From: Paenibacillus profundus
Lineage (GTDB): Bacteria; Bacillota; Bacilli; Paenibacillales; Paenibacillaceae
Assembly: GCF_021369635.1 (NCBI RefSeq)
Contig: NZ_JAJNBZ010000042.1
Coordinates: forward strand, 1 to 45,783
Length of the DNA: 45,783 nucleotides
Direction: 5' to 3'
Each line of letters opens with the position of its first letter. Position 1 is the stretch's first letter. Below, one piece after another: positions 8,701 to 16,470 of this stretch. The position numbers and the translations under genes were made by a program. The notes below the pieces were generated by a model. It was not told the origin of the DNA, searched no databases, and worked only from the letters and a program-made list of their open reading frames with translations.

Positions 8701-11080
8701 CATAAACGATTGTTGTCTTCGTTCCATCCGGATTGACTTCGGCCGTAATTCGCCCAATTTTGTCATACGTATAGGCGGTACTGTTTCCATTGCCGTCTGT
8801 AAATTTGGTCGGAAGCCCTGTCTCAGGAATATAGTCCACACTGCTTTCGACCACTTCATTGCTGCCGTCAACGTTCTTAACGCCTACTATTTGCCCGCTT
8901 AAAAAGAATCGCTTGAAATCAGGGTTGAATTGTTGATAAACAACGGTCTCGGAAGTATCTCCCTTGATTCGAATCTTGAGCGGATTGCCGGCATAGTCAT
9001 ACTCATAATTTAGCTGCTGAACAATCTCTCCCTTGTCATTCTTGGAGAGCGCCTGCATTAATCCTCCGCGTTCCTCATCATATTCATACTCGGAACGCAG
9101 GTTCATGTCCCGATCTATCGGCAGGACACTGTTCATCAAGCCGAACTTCCTCAGCGACACGATGGCGTACTCGTAACGGCTTGTTGCTCCTAGCGGATTC
9201 GTCTCGGATTCAATAAAGCCCCAGTCATTGCGATCATACGTCCGTGTTGTAACACGGGACGCGGATGAAGCTCCTCCTTGATAATTCGTCTCCTCGATGC
9301 GGATCGGATTCGGATTTCTTCGAGCTGTATCGTACCTGTACGTAAACACCTGACTGTTGTTTGTTTGCTGGTCTGCAATAGCCTTCCTCGTGTTATATAT
9401 TACCGAAGGAGAGAGGTAATCCGTATACTGTTTGTCGTACGTATAGGTTACAGTCTTAAATTTGTCGTAAACCTCTACAGAAAACGCGAAGTTTTGATCA
9501 AAATACTGCCCTACATCCCCATTGTTATATCTCAATATCAGCTCATTCTTCTTCGTATTTTGCTGTGAGCTATAGTAGTTACGACGTGCTTTGTACCTTA
9601 TAACCTGCTCTTCTGCATACTCCCCGATCTTCCGATAAATGACACTATCGAATCCATATTCCGTAATGGCCTTGGTTGGGTGTTCAATTACCCCCAGCGC
9701 GATGGTCTCGTTCTTCCCCCAGAATATGATGCGATCATTTCCAGTCAGATATTTGTATGAATCAACCAGATTAAAGTTCAGCCAGTTCCACACGCCGTAA
9801 TCATATTTGGTCGAACGCCCAAGCGGATCGATTACTTCCGTTAAGATATCTTGCTCCCGGGAGAGCACATCATTCTTTATTTTACTGACTCTCTTTTTCT
9901 TATAGGTGACCTTCCGATCCCCGATTTCAATGGAAATTGTATGGTCTCTATGATAGGAAATATACATTGCGTTCGAGTATCGGTGCTCCCTGGCCGAGCT
10001 TTGGATCCGATATAGAACTTCTCCAACATCCGGTTCGTACTTATACGAAAATTGAATCCAATTGCCATACTTATCTTCAATTAATATCAGTTTGCCGACA
10101 TGGTTAAAATACTGCGTGATTCCCGTCTTCAGATTATGGAGTTCATAGGAGGCTCTATCTCCTGTCTGTAGGTACTTGTCCGTATCACTAAAGTCCAAAT
10201 CGCGGAATGGATATCCGAGCAGTCGGTCATTTTCGGATAAGCTGTAGGTGCCAAGGCCCGAAATGTAGATATAGCGGTTGTTGTTGACCTTCTTAATATA
10301 CGAAATATCCCAGATCCACCCTTTGCCGAGATGGAATATTTGTTCTTCCTGTGTTTCCTGCGTACTGTTCTTCCCATTCCATCTGTCCACATAAATATCG
10401 TCCTTCGCCAAAGAGCTGTCATAGATTCTCCGCAGCGCAAAGTCCAAGCCGTTCGGGCCCGGCATGACCAGATCCGTTTCTTCCACGCGCAGCGATCCAT
10501 CAACAGTCGAGATATGATCATTTACAGACCCAACGGAGTAAGGAGATTGATCCAGCCGAATCGGCTTATTACGCAAGGCGATTTCATCATAAGGATCGCT
10601 GCCGGAGAACATCCGCAATCCGTACACCAGATCCGTTACCGACCGTTCCTTCTTGCCGTATACTTGCTCCGTTACACTGGCTTGATATACAGCCTCCGAT
10701 ACACTCTTCACTTGTTCCTGATGAGCTATAAGAGGATCCGGAGAAGGCTTCGGATAGGTATGGTTCATGAACTCTTCATAGTCTTTACCCTGCCGCTGAG
10801 CTTGCAGGCCTTGATAGATTTGATGAAGCTGATAACCGTTGAGCAGCTCCGTCTGCACCCAATCCCTTGTCACGCCAAACCTCTCGGTGACGGATGTAAT
10901 GGTAATCAGCTCTTCTGGATTAAAATCTGCGAAAGTTGCTTGAGCCCCATATACATTGGAAGTGACGGAAGGCGAATGCAGGGGCGGCCCTGCAGAAGAG
11001 AAAAACTCTTGCGCAGATACAACAGGCATTCCAGTTATCGTCAATAGGAATACAAGAATAACGGCAATCCATTTTTTCAT
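5795..11080 (-). CDS. Secreted RHS-repeat toxin with Hint domain and C-terminal tip
   Basis: 1761 aa. Order: signal peptide (residues 1-24, ending VVSA), a helical N-terminal region (to ~170), a start-of-shell segment (HISTVDGSLRVEETDLVMPG, ~190), many YD repeats (~320-1370), then the RHS end motif YDPSIGRFITEDPFEGELTN. Next comes an intein-like Hint domain (~1451-1582) with first residues CFSAGTKV, block-B TTAEHPFW and terminal HNC. A Gly-rich linker and a ~135-aa tip follow, containing YDFEVRAHPADPLYDKTGSI and YRVARRQQ. RHS proteins build a beta-shell that encloses the toxin; the Hint domain could release or splice the tip by autoproteolysis. The tip recalls a polymorphic toxin family (possibly type 30), but this is not certain. 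There is no cell-wall anchor motif. The start has TAGGAGG, and the gene lies 43 bp after the YD-protein gene. Confidence 0.93.
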   Translation of the reverse strand: MKKWIAVILVFLLTITGMPVVSAQEFFSSAGPPLHSPSVTSNVYGAQATFADFNPEELITITSVTERFGVTRDWVQTELLNGYQLHQIYQGLQAQRQGKDYEEFMNHTYPKPSPDPLIAHQEQVKSVSEAVYQASVTEQVYGKKERSVTDLVYGLRMFSGSDPYDEIALRNKPIRLDQSPYSVGSVNDHISTVDGSLRVEETDLVMPGPNGLDFALRRIYDSSLAKDDIYVDRWNGKNSTQETQEEQIFHLGKGWIWDISYIKKVNNNRYIYISGLGTYSLSENDRLLGYPFRDLDFSDTDKYLQTGDRASYELHNLKTGITQYFNHVGKLILIEDKYGNWIQFSYKYEPDVGEVLYRIQSSAREHRYSNAMYISYHRDHTISIEIGDRKVTYKKKRVSKIKNDVLSREQDILTEVIDPLGRSTKYDYGVWNWLNFNLVDSYKYLTGNDRIIFWGKNETIALGVIEHPTKAITEYGFDSVIYRKIGEYAEEQVIRYKARRNYYSSQQNTKKNELILRYNNGDVGQYFDQNFAFSVEVYDKFKTVTYTYDKQYTDYLSPSVIYNTRKAIADQQTNNSQVFTYRYDTARRNPNPIRIEETNYQGGASSASRVTTRTYDRNDWGFIESETNPLGATSRYEYAIVSLRKFGLMNSVLPIDRDMNLRSEYEYDEERGGLMQALSKNDKGEIVQQLNYEYDYAGNPLKIRIKGDTSETVVYQQFNPDFKRFFLSGQIVGVKNVDGSNEVVESSVDYIPETGLPTKFTDGNGNSTAYTYDKIGRITAEVNPDGTKTTIVYDDQANKMFITDPNGLRIEKHFDPLGNLIAETNGRGIAEHAYDENGRLIRKGKFGGQLQIEYEYDAWDRVIKENFLYGVNRIVYDDAANTKTTIDGANNAIRETYDIMNRLIKKEEIKPSGQAVVLARYEYDYAGNVKVAYDGNNNATKYEHDVLGHVIAVTDAGGKTTRYSYSLNGDLVQVRYADGNTNRKRYDDIGRLLEQTDPMRQSKRFYYDGYGNVVKSIDRKGQAQQFGYNNRNLLVSSIAAGETISYTYDAAGKRTAMTDQTGTTSYVYHPSGELATITYPDRTVLSFDYDARGIRKEQSIAAGPYQLRTQSQLNLILPIPRQVDVIDGAGGQLGQFTYTYDGSYNRVSQLQSSIGLNESFAYDGLNLTGIQQKQGEAPFAQYAYTYDNNRNITGKTDNGPSFQFTYDPLNRIKTSNQFNERYTYDVRDNRSTLKSDKVPDIQGASYTYDSRNRLTQVTTEKGITVSYRYNGDGLMVERSEDGVTTRYYYDDRALIVAEGTVNPDGTVGITAAYVHDASGKLLARQVPGQSGLQYYFTNGHGDVTEIRDAQGNLLNRYTYDIWGNPLTEEEQAPNIFRYSGEYWDKTTNLQYLRARWYDPSIGRFITEDPFEGELTNPLSLNPYTYVENNPLTKIDPTGNSAWELCAGSLLCFSAGTKVKTEQGLKPIEEIQVGDKVQTRNEETGELGYNPVEELFQRETDETYHVKVNGTTIITTAEHPFWIAGQGWVEARDLKKGDKLVDLDDQEVPIEDIDVKKERITVYNFRVQGIHNYFVTDLKIWTHNCGGRDGALSGGRMSSSISAPRVGGGGGYSRPANVSRGPAGAKIEIPKNAEQFYKSVLDKGLKSNKGMGNVSKLINSNNPNDYLNAALKRQNLNKAPNSFKEKWSEAGYDFEVRAHPADPLYDKTGSIYRVARRQQGTVPGTNQGYGWEYLGSDGKWYHTSLLKAGNDAAAKATHIQLK
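7136..9531 (-). repeat. RHS core segment duplicated at 1-2395
   Basis: This part of the rhs gene aligns base by base with 1-2395 in the same orientation, with only scattered substitutions, short divergent patches (for example 7690-7760 against 540-620) and the 4-bp indel near 9358. The two copies could recombine, deleting or replacing everything between them. Confidence 0.9.
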
Positions 11081-11123
11081 GCTCTATCCTCCTAAAAGCG
11101 TGATCTTCAGTCGTTTATTTGAT

Positions 11124-12869
11124 TTAGCTGGTTGCGGGCGGCTTGGGCGGTGTTGGCACACTGATCGGATCGTCCGGAGGCGGACCTGATGGCATGAAGT
11201 GAATGAAGTTGATTAACACTTTGCCTTCCCCGCTCAGGGACTCAGAACGTATGACCGCGTTCACACGGGCCGTTACCGCATCCTTAGGCACCGTATAACT
11301 AGTTGTGCTTTTCGTTACGTATTCATCCCCGGTGACGGAATCGTATGTCGGCTCCTTGAAGCCTATAAATCGAATTGGCGCGCCGTTGCGGTCATAAAAT
11401 TGGACTGAGACCATGAATATTGCTCCTTTAAGCTGACGCACACTCGCGCCAACCCTTAAATGATATTTCGTGATGTTATTTACAGATAGTTCTTGGCTAA
11501 TTCCAGCCGCCTCCCATCCGCTCAGGTCTTTTGCAGTGATGACATGAAGCGTTTTTCCATCCATATATTTCAGATCCGCTTGAACTTTCTTCGAATCAGA
11601 CGCGATGATCTCCCAACCGTTCACCGTTGGATCATCCTCGCTTCTGTAATCGAACAAGAAGTTGGATAATATCCCCTTGAATGTGCCTAACCGAAATTGC
11701 ACATTGTCCACATAAATGGTTCCCGCGGCTTCATTACTCAGCCCTTTGATTCCAACCATTAGCGCGGCATAATCCGCTTTCAAGGGCGCTCTTATCGTAT
11801 CGGATACGGTAATGAATTTGCCTGCCGTCAGATAAGGATGCTGCCGCACCACCTGTCTTTCGATCCATGTCCCGTCTTTCTTGTAAAAGTCGACGGCAAT
11901 TTCAGCTGCCGCACCGTTGAGCTGTTCGATCTTCACGGCGGCGCTGACATGGTAGGAGACGCTTTTGGTCTCGAATTTTTGTGTCACTCCAAGAAACCCG
12001 TCTTTACCGATGCCCGAACCCGACACTTTCACATATTGATTGCGGTTGTTGCGCTGCAACTGAATGTGCGCCTGCCGGACCTGATCCATGGCGCGCTCCC
12101 ACAATACCGGCTCTTCCCCCGTGCCTACAGTTTGAAAATCGCCGTTTATCAGATGATTGTCGTTATGGCCGACCATAGCGTAGACGCCTCTTATGTTCAA
12201 TTCCCCGGCGGCCTGATCCCCCTCGGCACGAATTACAATATAGATCATCGCTTGCGTTGCATGTTCCGGAACTATCGCCCCCGTGCCCGACAACGTTATA
12301 AATCCATTCGTGTTAGATGAATAAGACCGTACGATTCTGGGCTTAGTGTAGCCTTTATCCGTGCGATAGGAGGCCAGCAGTTGGATTGTTGCGTTAGTCA
12401 AGTTTTTTGCCTCCACGGCGGCCTTCATTTGCAAGACTTGATGGGGGAGAACGGAGATTGGAATCTCTTGTTTTACACCCGCGATCGCATCGCGGCTCAT
12501 GTTCGAAGCCGTTATTTTTTGATAGTAGTTCGAGCCTGCCTGCATTCTTGCATAATGCGCGTTAGCCGTTCCTTCCGTTACTTTCAGCCAGTGCGTGCCT
12601 AGCTGCTGATCTCCATGCGCAAACACAGCATTTTGCACATTGTTAATGGTCGAGTCTTGAAGCTGGCTGTACCCTTTTCTTTTCCCAACCATGTTCCCGT
12701 TGCTATCGTAATTCAGATCGTACGCCTCCTTGCCACCTTCCGTTCTGTACAACTGGCCGTTCTGATTGTAATCGTAGCGCACCTCTGCCGCATAAATGGA
12801 ATGGTTCGTGCCAAGGATGAAGCAGGCAATGAGGGCCACCTTCAACCAATTCCTGAATATGGATCTCAT
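11124..12869 (-). CDS. Secreted YD-repeat protein with tandem jelly-roll-like domains
   Basis: 581 aa with a signal peptide (cleavage near A27). It starts with one or two YD-type repeats (VRYDYNQNGQLYRTEGG, YDLNYDSNGNMVGKRKG, ~29-65). Three similar ~150-residue segments follow (~80-230, 240-395, 400-560), each with patterns like KVSGSGIGKDGFLGVTQKFE, AAVKIEQLNGAAAEIAVDFY and DTIRAPLKADYAALMVGIKG. These resemble CBM4/9-like carbohydrate-binding jelly rolls. A Pro-rich tail ends the protein. It precedes rhs by 43 bp on the same strand, so they are surely co-transcribed. I infer an extracellular partner, perhaps an adhesion or wall-binding companion of the RHS toxin. It could alternatively be an N-terminal RHS module split into its own gene. 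Family assignment of the repeats is by pattern only. Confidence 0.8.
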   Translation of the reverse strand: MRSIFRNWLKVALIACFILGTNHSIYAAEVRYDYNQNGQLYRTEGGKEAYDLNYDSNGNMVGKRKGYSQLQDSTINNVQNAVFAHGDQQLGTHWLKVTEGTANAHYARMQAGSNYYQKITASNMSRDAIAGVKQEIPISVLPHQVLQMKAAVEAKNLTNATIQLLASYRTDKGYTKPRIVRSYSSNTNGFITLSGTGAIVPEHATQAMIYIVIRAEGDQAAGELNIRGVYAMVGHNDNHLINGDFQTVGTGEEPVLWERAMDQVRQAHIQLQRNNRNQYVKVSGSGIGKDGFLGVTQKFETKSVSYHVSAAVKIEQLNGAAAEIAVDFYKKDGTWIERQVVRQHPYLTAGKFITVSDTIRAPLKADYAALMVGIKGLSNEAAGTIYVDNVQFRLGTFKGILSNFLFDYRSEDDPTVNGWEIIASDSKKVQADLKYMDGKTLHVITAKDLSGWEAAGISQELSVNNITKYHLRVGASVRQLKGAIFMVSVQFYDRNGAPIRFIGFKEPTYDSVTGDEYVTKSTTSYTVPKDAVTARVNAVIRSESLSGEGKVLINFIHFMPSGPPPDDPISVPTPPKPPATS

Positions 12870-12902
12870 AGTTTCCTCCTTATAAAAGAAATAGTGGTGT
12901 GC

Positions 12903-13085
12903 CTAAACCAAGTTGTCGGAAATCTCTGTCATCGCTTTTTTGATGAGTTTTTTCTTCTGAATTTCAACCAAATACTCGTCTAGCTGCTGGCTAAGCTCGA
13001 TTACATCGCCATCTGTGAATGTTTTGCCGCTATCAATGGCTTGTCTCAGTTTCTGGCGCGTTTTCTCAATTTTGCATAACAACAC
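12903..13085 (-). CDS. Spo0E-like phosphatase family protein
   Basis: About 60 aa. ELSQQLDEYLVEIQKKK carries the S-x-x-LD signature of Spo0E/YisI/YnzD proteins, which remove phosphate from Spo0A~P and delay sporulation; the first half is the usual helix (IEKTRQKLRQAIDSGKTFTD). The start is uncertain. GTG at 13085 has only a weak GGATGAA; the frame stays open further upstream, and the good GGGGGAAAA near 13145 is followed by ATT, not a normal start. It lies 33 bp before the secreted YD-protein gene on the same strand, so it may head the RHS operon, an unusual partner. Confidence 0.75.
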   Translation of the reverse strand: MLLCKIEKTRQKLRQAIDSGKTFTDGDVIELSQQLDEYLVEIQKKKLIKKAMTEISDNLV

Positions 13086-13178
13086 TTCATCCGCAACGCT
13101 TTTCTCATTGACTGAGCTATCGAAGTAAAAACGATCAATGACCTTTTCCCCCTTTTAATAGTGAGATCACAGCTTTCC

Positions 13179-13223
13179 GCTAGAGGGGCTATCATCTAGC
13201 AACTGCATGTCATTGTCATTATA
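13179..13223 (-). promoter_or_regulatory. Likely promoter region of the RHS operon
   Basis: On the minus strand a perfect TATAAT (13218-13223) precedes an inverted repeat, GCTAGA and TCTAGC (13179-13184, 13195-13200), at the expected early transcript or operator position. No good -35 is seen 16-18 nt upstream, which may mean an activator or another sigma factor. Confidence 0.4.
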
Positions 13224-13312
13224 TTACAGTCTGCTCAGAATCTTGTTTTTATAAATGATGTGAGTTTTTCGACTGTATTCTACATTTTTTTGCATTCATT
13301 GTAGTTCGATTG

Positions 13313-13344
13313 TTACAAAAAAGGGGCGCTAGAGCAGCGCCCTT
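13313..13344 (-). terminator. Terminator of the receptor/peptide operon
   Basis: AAGGGGCGCT (13321-13330) pairs with AGCGCCCTT (13336-13344) with one bulge; T6 follows on the minus strand. It separates the quorum-sensing pair from the RHS operon. Confidence 0.85.
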
Positions 13345-13358
13345 ACATGGTCGGGTTA

Positions 13359-13553
13359 TCACCACGGTGCAATGACATCCCCGCCGCTAAATGCAGCAAT
13401 AGTTCCAGATTTTGACCAAGGTATAGAGGGACCATCACCGGGAGTAACTGCATGATAATGTTTTACACTCTCATAACCATTTGCCATTGTTGGCAATAAA
13501 AGAAGAGAAGCCGTTATAATCGCGATACACAACTTAGATATCATTTTTTTCAT
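13359..13553 (-). CDS. Small exported pro-peptide (RRNPP signalling peptide precursor)
   Basis: 64 aa: Lys-rich start, hydrophobic core and cleavage site (MKKMISKLCIAIITASLLLL, then PTMANG), then a 37-residue polar tail ending AAFSGGDVIAPW. Its ATG overlaps the stop of the HTH-TPR regulator gene (GTATGA). This size, signal peptide and overlap are the hallmarks of Phr/NprX/Alo-type peptide genes: the pro-peptide is secreted, trimmed and re-imported by the oligopeptide permease to bind the TPR receptor. I infer that the active peptide is at or near the C-terminus (around GGDVIAPW), but exact ends cannot be read from sequence. The tail also contains GDGPSIPW, a second proline-tryptophan segment. 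Confidence 0.75.
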   Translation of the reverse strand: MKKMISKLCIAIITASLLLLPTMANGYESVKHYHAVTPGDGPSIPWSKSGTIAAFSGGDVIAPW

Positions 13554-14827
13554 ACTACGACCTCCTCATTTTTTAGCTCGGCAAATAGTTTTTTCACCTT
13601 CATTTCAACTGTACTGTCATCCATACTCTTTGAAAGTTGAAAGATTAGCTCTAAACATTCGTACGTGTATTTTTGCTCACATATGTTCGCGAATATGGTT
13701 GCGCTTTGGATAAAGCAATCGATTGCCTCATTATATTTATCGACTATTTTTAAATATTTTCCTTTATTCATCAAGTAATGTGCATGCTCAGCACCTAGTG
13801 TAGGATTCAATCGTTCTGCGGTGATAAGATCTTGTTCACGGTCAAATAATTGATGTGCAGATTGCAGGTCGCGTTTCGAGAGGTATAGAGTTAGAAGTGC
13901 GTTTACGATGTTAATTTTATCGGAAGAAGATTCTAGGCATTGCTGCAGTTGTGCAATTGCTAATTCGATATCCCCCTTCTTTTCATGGAGCTTGGCCGTC
14001 ATTAGTTCTACATTTTCTTTGACAAAAGGAAAGCTGAACAAGCTGAATGTCTTCAAGTATTTTTCTGCAAGTTCATACTGCTTTTGATGAAAATAGGAGG
14101 AACATATCAGCAGAGTTGAGTACGCTTTAAAGCTGCTCTCGGTTCGATCTTCAATGACAGCCTTCTTGCAAAGCTCGATACACTCGCTAAACCTTCTCAA
14201 ATTATACGCATGCACGCCCAGCTTGTAATACAAAGTGACCTGTTCCTCGCTAGACAAGAACTCGATGTATTGCAAAACATATTTCCCCGATTGAAAAGTC
14301 TCCTCCAGCTTGCTGAAATCATTTCGTTCCACTAAATACTTATGAAGCATGCCTTCTGCAACGTGCAGCTGCATTCCGTGGCTTCTGGCATAACTGATAA
14401 CAATTTCGAATAACGCAAGTTGGAGTTCGGTCGGGCCTGTTAGTTGTTGGGTAAAGTGAAATAACTTTTGCAGCAATATGTCGCTTACTTCATCTTGGCA
14501 AGCCAAAAAATGAGAAGCTATTCTAACTGTTAATGAACTGTCTTGATAGGGAACGGACTGCTGCAGCAATTCGAACATCGTCTCTGACCGCGGGTCAGTT
14601 AATGCATAATGCTCGATCACTTCATGGAGGGGAATTTGCAACGCTGCAATGAGAGGTTGTATCGTTCTATAATCGGGCCGTTTAAAATCCCCGTTCTCGA
14701 TTTTGGAAATGCTTCCTTTGTTAATCCCTGCTAAATCGGCCAACTGGGTCTGCGTCATTGCCTGCTCATTTCGATAGCGTTGAATCAGTTCCCCCAAGGT
14801 TGAAACCACCGTACTGACGGAACTCAC
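13550..14827 (-). CDS. RRNPP-type quorum-sensing regulator (HTH plus TPR)
   Basis: 425 aa. An N-terminal XRE-type helix-turn-helix (LGELIQRYRNEQAMTQTQLA through GINKGSISKIENGDFKRPD, residues ~10-60) is followed by ~350 residues of TPR helices (for example YKLGVHAYNLRRFSECIELC and SFKAYSTLLICSSYFHQKQY). This is the architecture of PlcR, NprR and the Alo receptors of Paenibacillus, cytoplasmic regulators whose DNA binding is switched by a re-imported peptide. The peptide gene overlaps its 3' end. The start is GTG with AAGGAAGGTGAGG close upstream. Targets are unknown; the nearest downstream unit is the Spo0E/RHS operon. A Rap-type phosphatase is less likely because of the HTH. Confidence 0.87.
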   Translation of the reverse strand: MSSVSTVVSTLGELIQRYRNEQAMTQTQLADLAGINKGSISKIENGDFKRPDYRTIQPLIAALQIPLHEVIEHYALTDPRSETMFELLQQSVPYQDSSLTVRIASHFLACQDEVSDILLQKLFHFTQQLTGPTELQLALFEIVISYARSHGMQLHVAEGMLHKYLVERNDFSKLEETFQSGKYVLQYIEFLSSEEQVTLYYKLGVHAYNLRRFSECIELCKKAVIEDRTESSFKAYSTLLICSSYFHQKQYELAEKYLKTFSLFSFPFVKENVELMTAKLHEKKGDIELAIAQLQQCLESSSDKINIVNALLTLYLSKRDLQSAHQLFDREQDLITAERLNPTLGAEHAHYLMNKGKYLKIVDKYNEAIDCFIQSATIFANICEQKYTYECLELIFQLSKSMDDSTVEMKVKKLFAELKNEEVVV

Positions 14828-14866
14828 AGCCTCACCTTCCTTAATATGGAACCTTTAGTCACCTAC

Positions 14867-14895
14867 ACTTTACCATTTCAAGATTGTTATGTAAA
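14867..14895 (-). promoter_or_regulatory. Candidate sigma-A promoter of the RRNPP regulator
   Basis: On the minus strand TTTACA (14890-14895), 17 nt, then TAAAGT (14867-14872), about 40 bp before the GTG start. Confidence 0.5.
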
Positions 14896-14903
14896 TCAAA
14901 TAT

Positions 14904-14940
14904 AAAGAAAAACAACGCATGTTACTCAACGCGTTGTTTT
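14904..14940 (-). terminator. Terminator of the MATE gene
   Basis: AAAACAACGC (14909-14918) and GCGTTGTTTT (14931-14940) pair perfectly over 10 bp with a 12-nt loop, and TTTTTCTTT follows on the minus strand. The opposite strand also has a short T-run. Confidence 0.85.
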
Positions 14941-14978
14941 CATTACATTTCTATTTGGTTATTTTAGGACGTCCATCT

Positions 14979-16361
14979 TTATACACTCAAGGAATTCTCC
15001 TGCTTCCGTTCCTGCACCGTCTTCTTGATGAGTATATTTCCCCAATCCGTACGGTAAAAACGCACCATCAACGATATGCCGAGCACCATCAAATATAAGT
15101 ACAGCGACATCCATGCGCCGATGCTTCCCCAGTCGAACACATAAATAAACACGTACGCAAGCGGCACGAAAATGAGCCAACTGGTGACGAGCGAAGCGCG
15201 CATGAGGAAGGTTGTATCCCCTATGCCCCGCAAAGCGCCCGCATAAAAGTTGTACAGCGCATCGAACAACTGCAAAAATGCCGAAGTCATGATCAGCACC
15301 GCTGCCAGATGGAATACTTCCGGGTCGGTATTGTTGTAGAGCTTCGCAATCGGTTCTGCAAATATGAACTCCGCCGCGCCAAGCAGCAAAATAAATATGG
15401 AGCCCATTATGGCAACATCGGTCCCCACGCGCCTGCCTCGCAGCGGATCTCCGCGCCCCACTTCCTGCCCCACCATAATCGTCGCCGTTGAGCCGAAGGC
15501 AAACGCAGGCATGAACCCGAAGGCCATCACGTTAAGGGCTATTTCGTTGGCAGCTAGTGCCGTCGTCCCAAGCCGTGCGACGAACATCGTGAAAATAAAC
15601 ATGGACACGCTCATCGAAAATTCCTGCATTCCGAGCTTGAAGCTTTCACTAACGAGCTGCTTCAATTCGCTTAGACGCACCTTCACTCTGGACCGCGTGT
15701 TGAATTGCTTATGCTTCCTTACAAAGAACACATACAGCGCCAAAATAATGCCGACGATTTCGCCAATTAATATCGCGTAGCCCGCTCCGTTCAGCCCCAG
15801 CTCCGGGAACCCGAAATGGCCAAACGTCAACACGTACACCAACGCCACAATCGTAACGTTGCTCGCAATCGACAGTATCATCGAGGTTCTCGTATCACCG
15901 ATTCCCCGCAAAAAGCCATGCAGCGAGAACGAGACGATGCCGAAGGACTGCGCAAAGATCCGCAATTGCAAGTAGTAGGTTCCCAGCTCGGTAATTTCCC
16001 TCGAGCCGCTGGCCAAGTATAGGATGTTGTCGGAGAAAAACAAGCCAATCAAGAACAGCAATATGCCGACCGTCACACTAATGTAAAGGGCGATGTAGGT
16101 GCGCCGAATCCCGCTTTTCATTTCATTCGCGCCATAGTTCTGGGCAACTAGATAGTTAACGGTATGGCCTATCCCAGAGAATAAGGCGAACGTATTATAA
16201 ATGATAATGTTAACGACGCCCACAATCGCAATAATGATAGCGCCCAAATGCCCCACCATAATCAGATTAATCGTTCCGATTACCGTCTGCGTCGCAAAGG
16301 ACAGCAAAGATGGGATCGCTAACAACAAAATACTCTTCCAATTTTTCACTTGAGGTTCCAC
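14979..16361 (-). CDS. MATE family multidrug/cation exporter
   Basis: 460 aa, very hydrophobic, with about 12 membrane segments in two similar halves. Each half has the MATE pattern (IPSLLSFATQTVIGTINLIM with VGHLG in the first; AFGFMPAFAFGSTATIMVGQ with EVGRGD in the second). Also typical are GFLRGIGDTRTSM and ALRGIGDTTFLMR, the paired loops of the fold. MATE proteins export cationic or aromatic compounds using Na+ or H+ gradients. The listed GTG start has no clear ribosome binding site; GTG at 16349 has AGGTGGA about 8 nt ahead and may be the true start. It is monocistronic: own terminator, 109-bp gap to hflX. Confidence 0.92.
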   Translation of the reverse strand: MEPQVKNWKSILLLAIPSLLSFATQTVIGTINLIMVGHLGAIIIAIVGVVNIIIYNTFALFSGIGHTVNYLVAQNYGANEMKSGIRRTYIALYISVTVGILLFLIGLFFSDNILYLASGSREITELGTYYLQLRIFAQSFGIVSFSLHGFLRGIGDTRTSMILSIASNVTIVALVYVLTFGHFGFPELGLNGAGYAILIGEIVGIILALYVFFVRKHKQFNTRSRVKVRLSELKQLVSESFKLGMQEFSMSVSMFIFTMFVARLGTTALAANEIALNVMAFGFMPAFAFGSTATIMVGQEVGRGDPLRGRRVGTDVAIMGSIFILLLGAAEFIFAEPIAKLYNNTDPEVFHLAAVLIMTSAFLQLFDALYNFYAGALRGIGDTTFLMRASLVTSWLIFVPLAYVFIYVFDWGSIGAWMSLYLYLMVLGISLMVRFYRTDWGNILIKKTVQERKQENSLSV

Positions 16362-16470
16362 CTGTCTGCAGCATCAATTCGTGTAAGCGGAATATATCGT
16401 ACCAGATATTTCATGGACTAGCTACCCTATTTTTCACCGTAAGATCGGGCTGTTCTGAGCTGTTAGCTGT

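Noticed and set aside
7874..8902. 342-codon plus-strand ORF inside rhs
   Set aside because: Opposite-strand shadow of the YD-repeat region; the same pattern recurs at 739-1767 on the truncated copy. No ribosome binding site.
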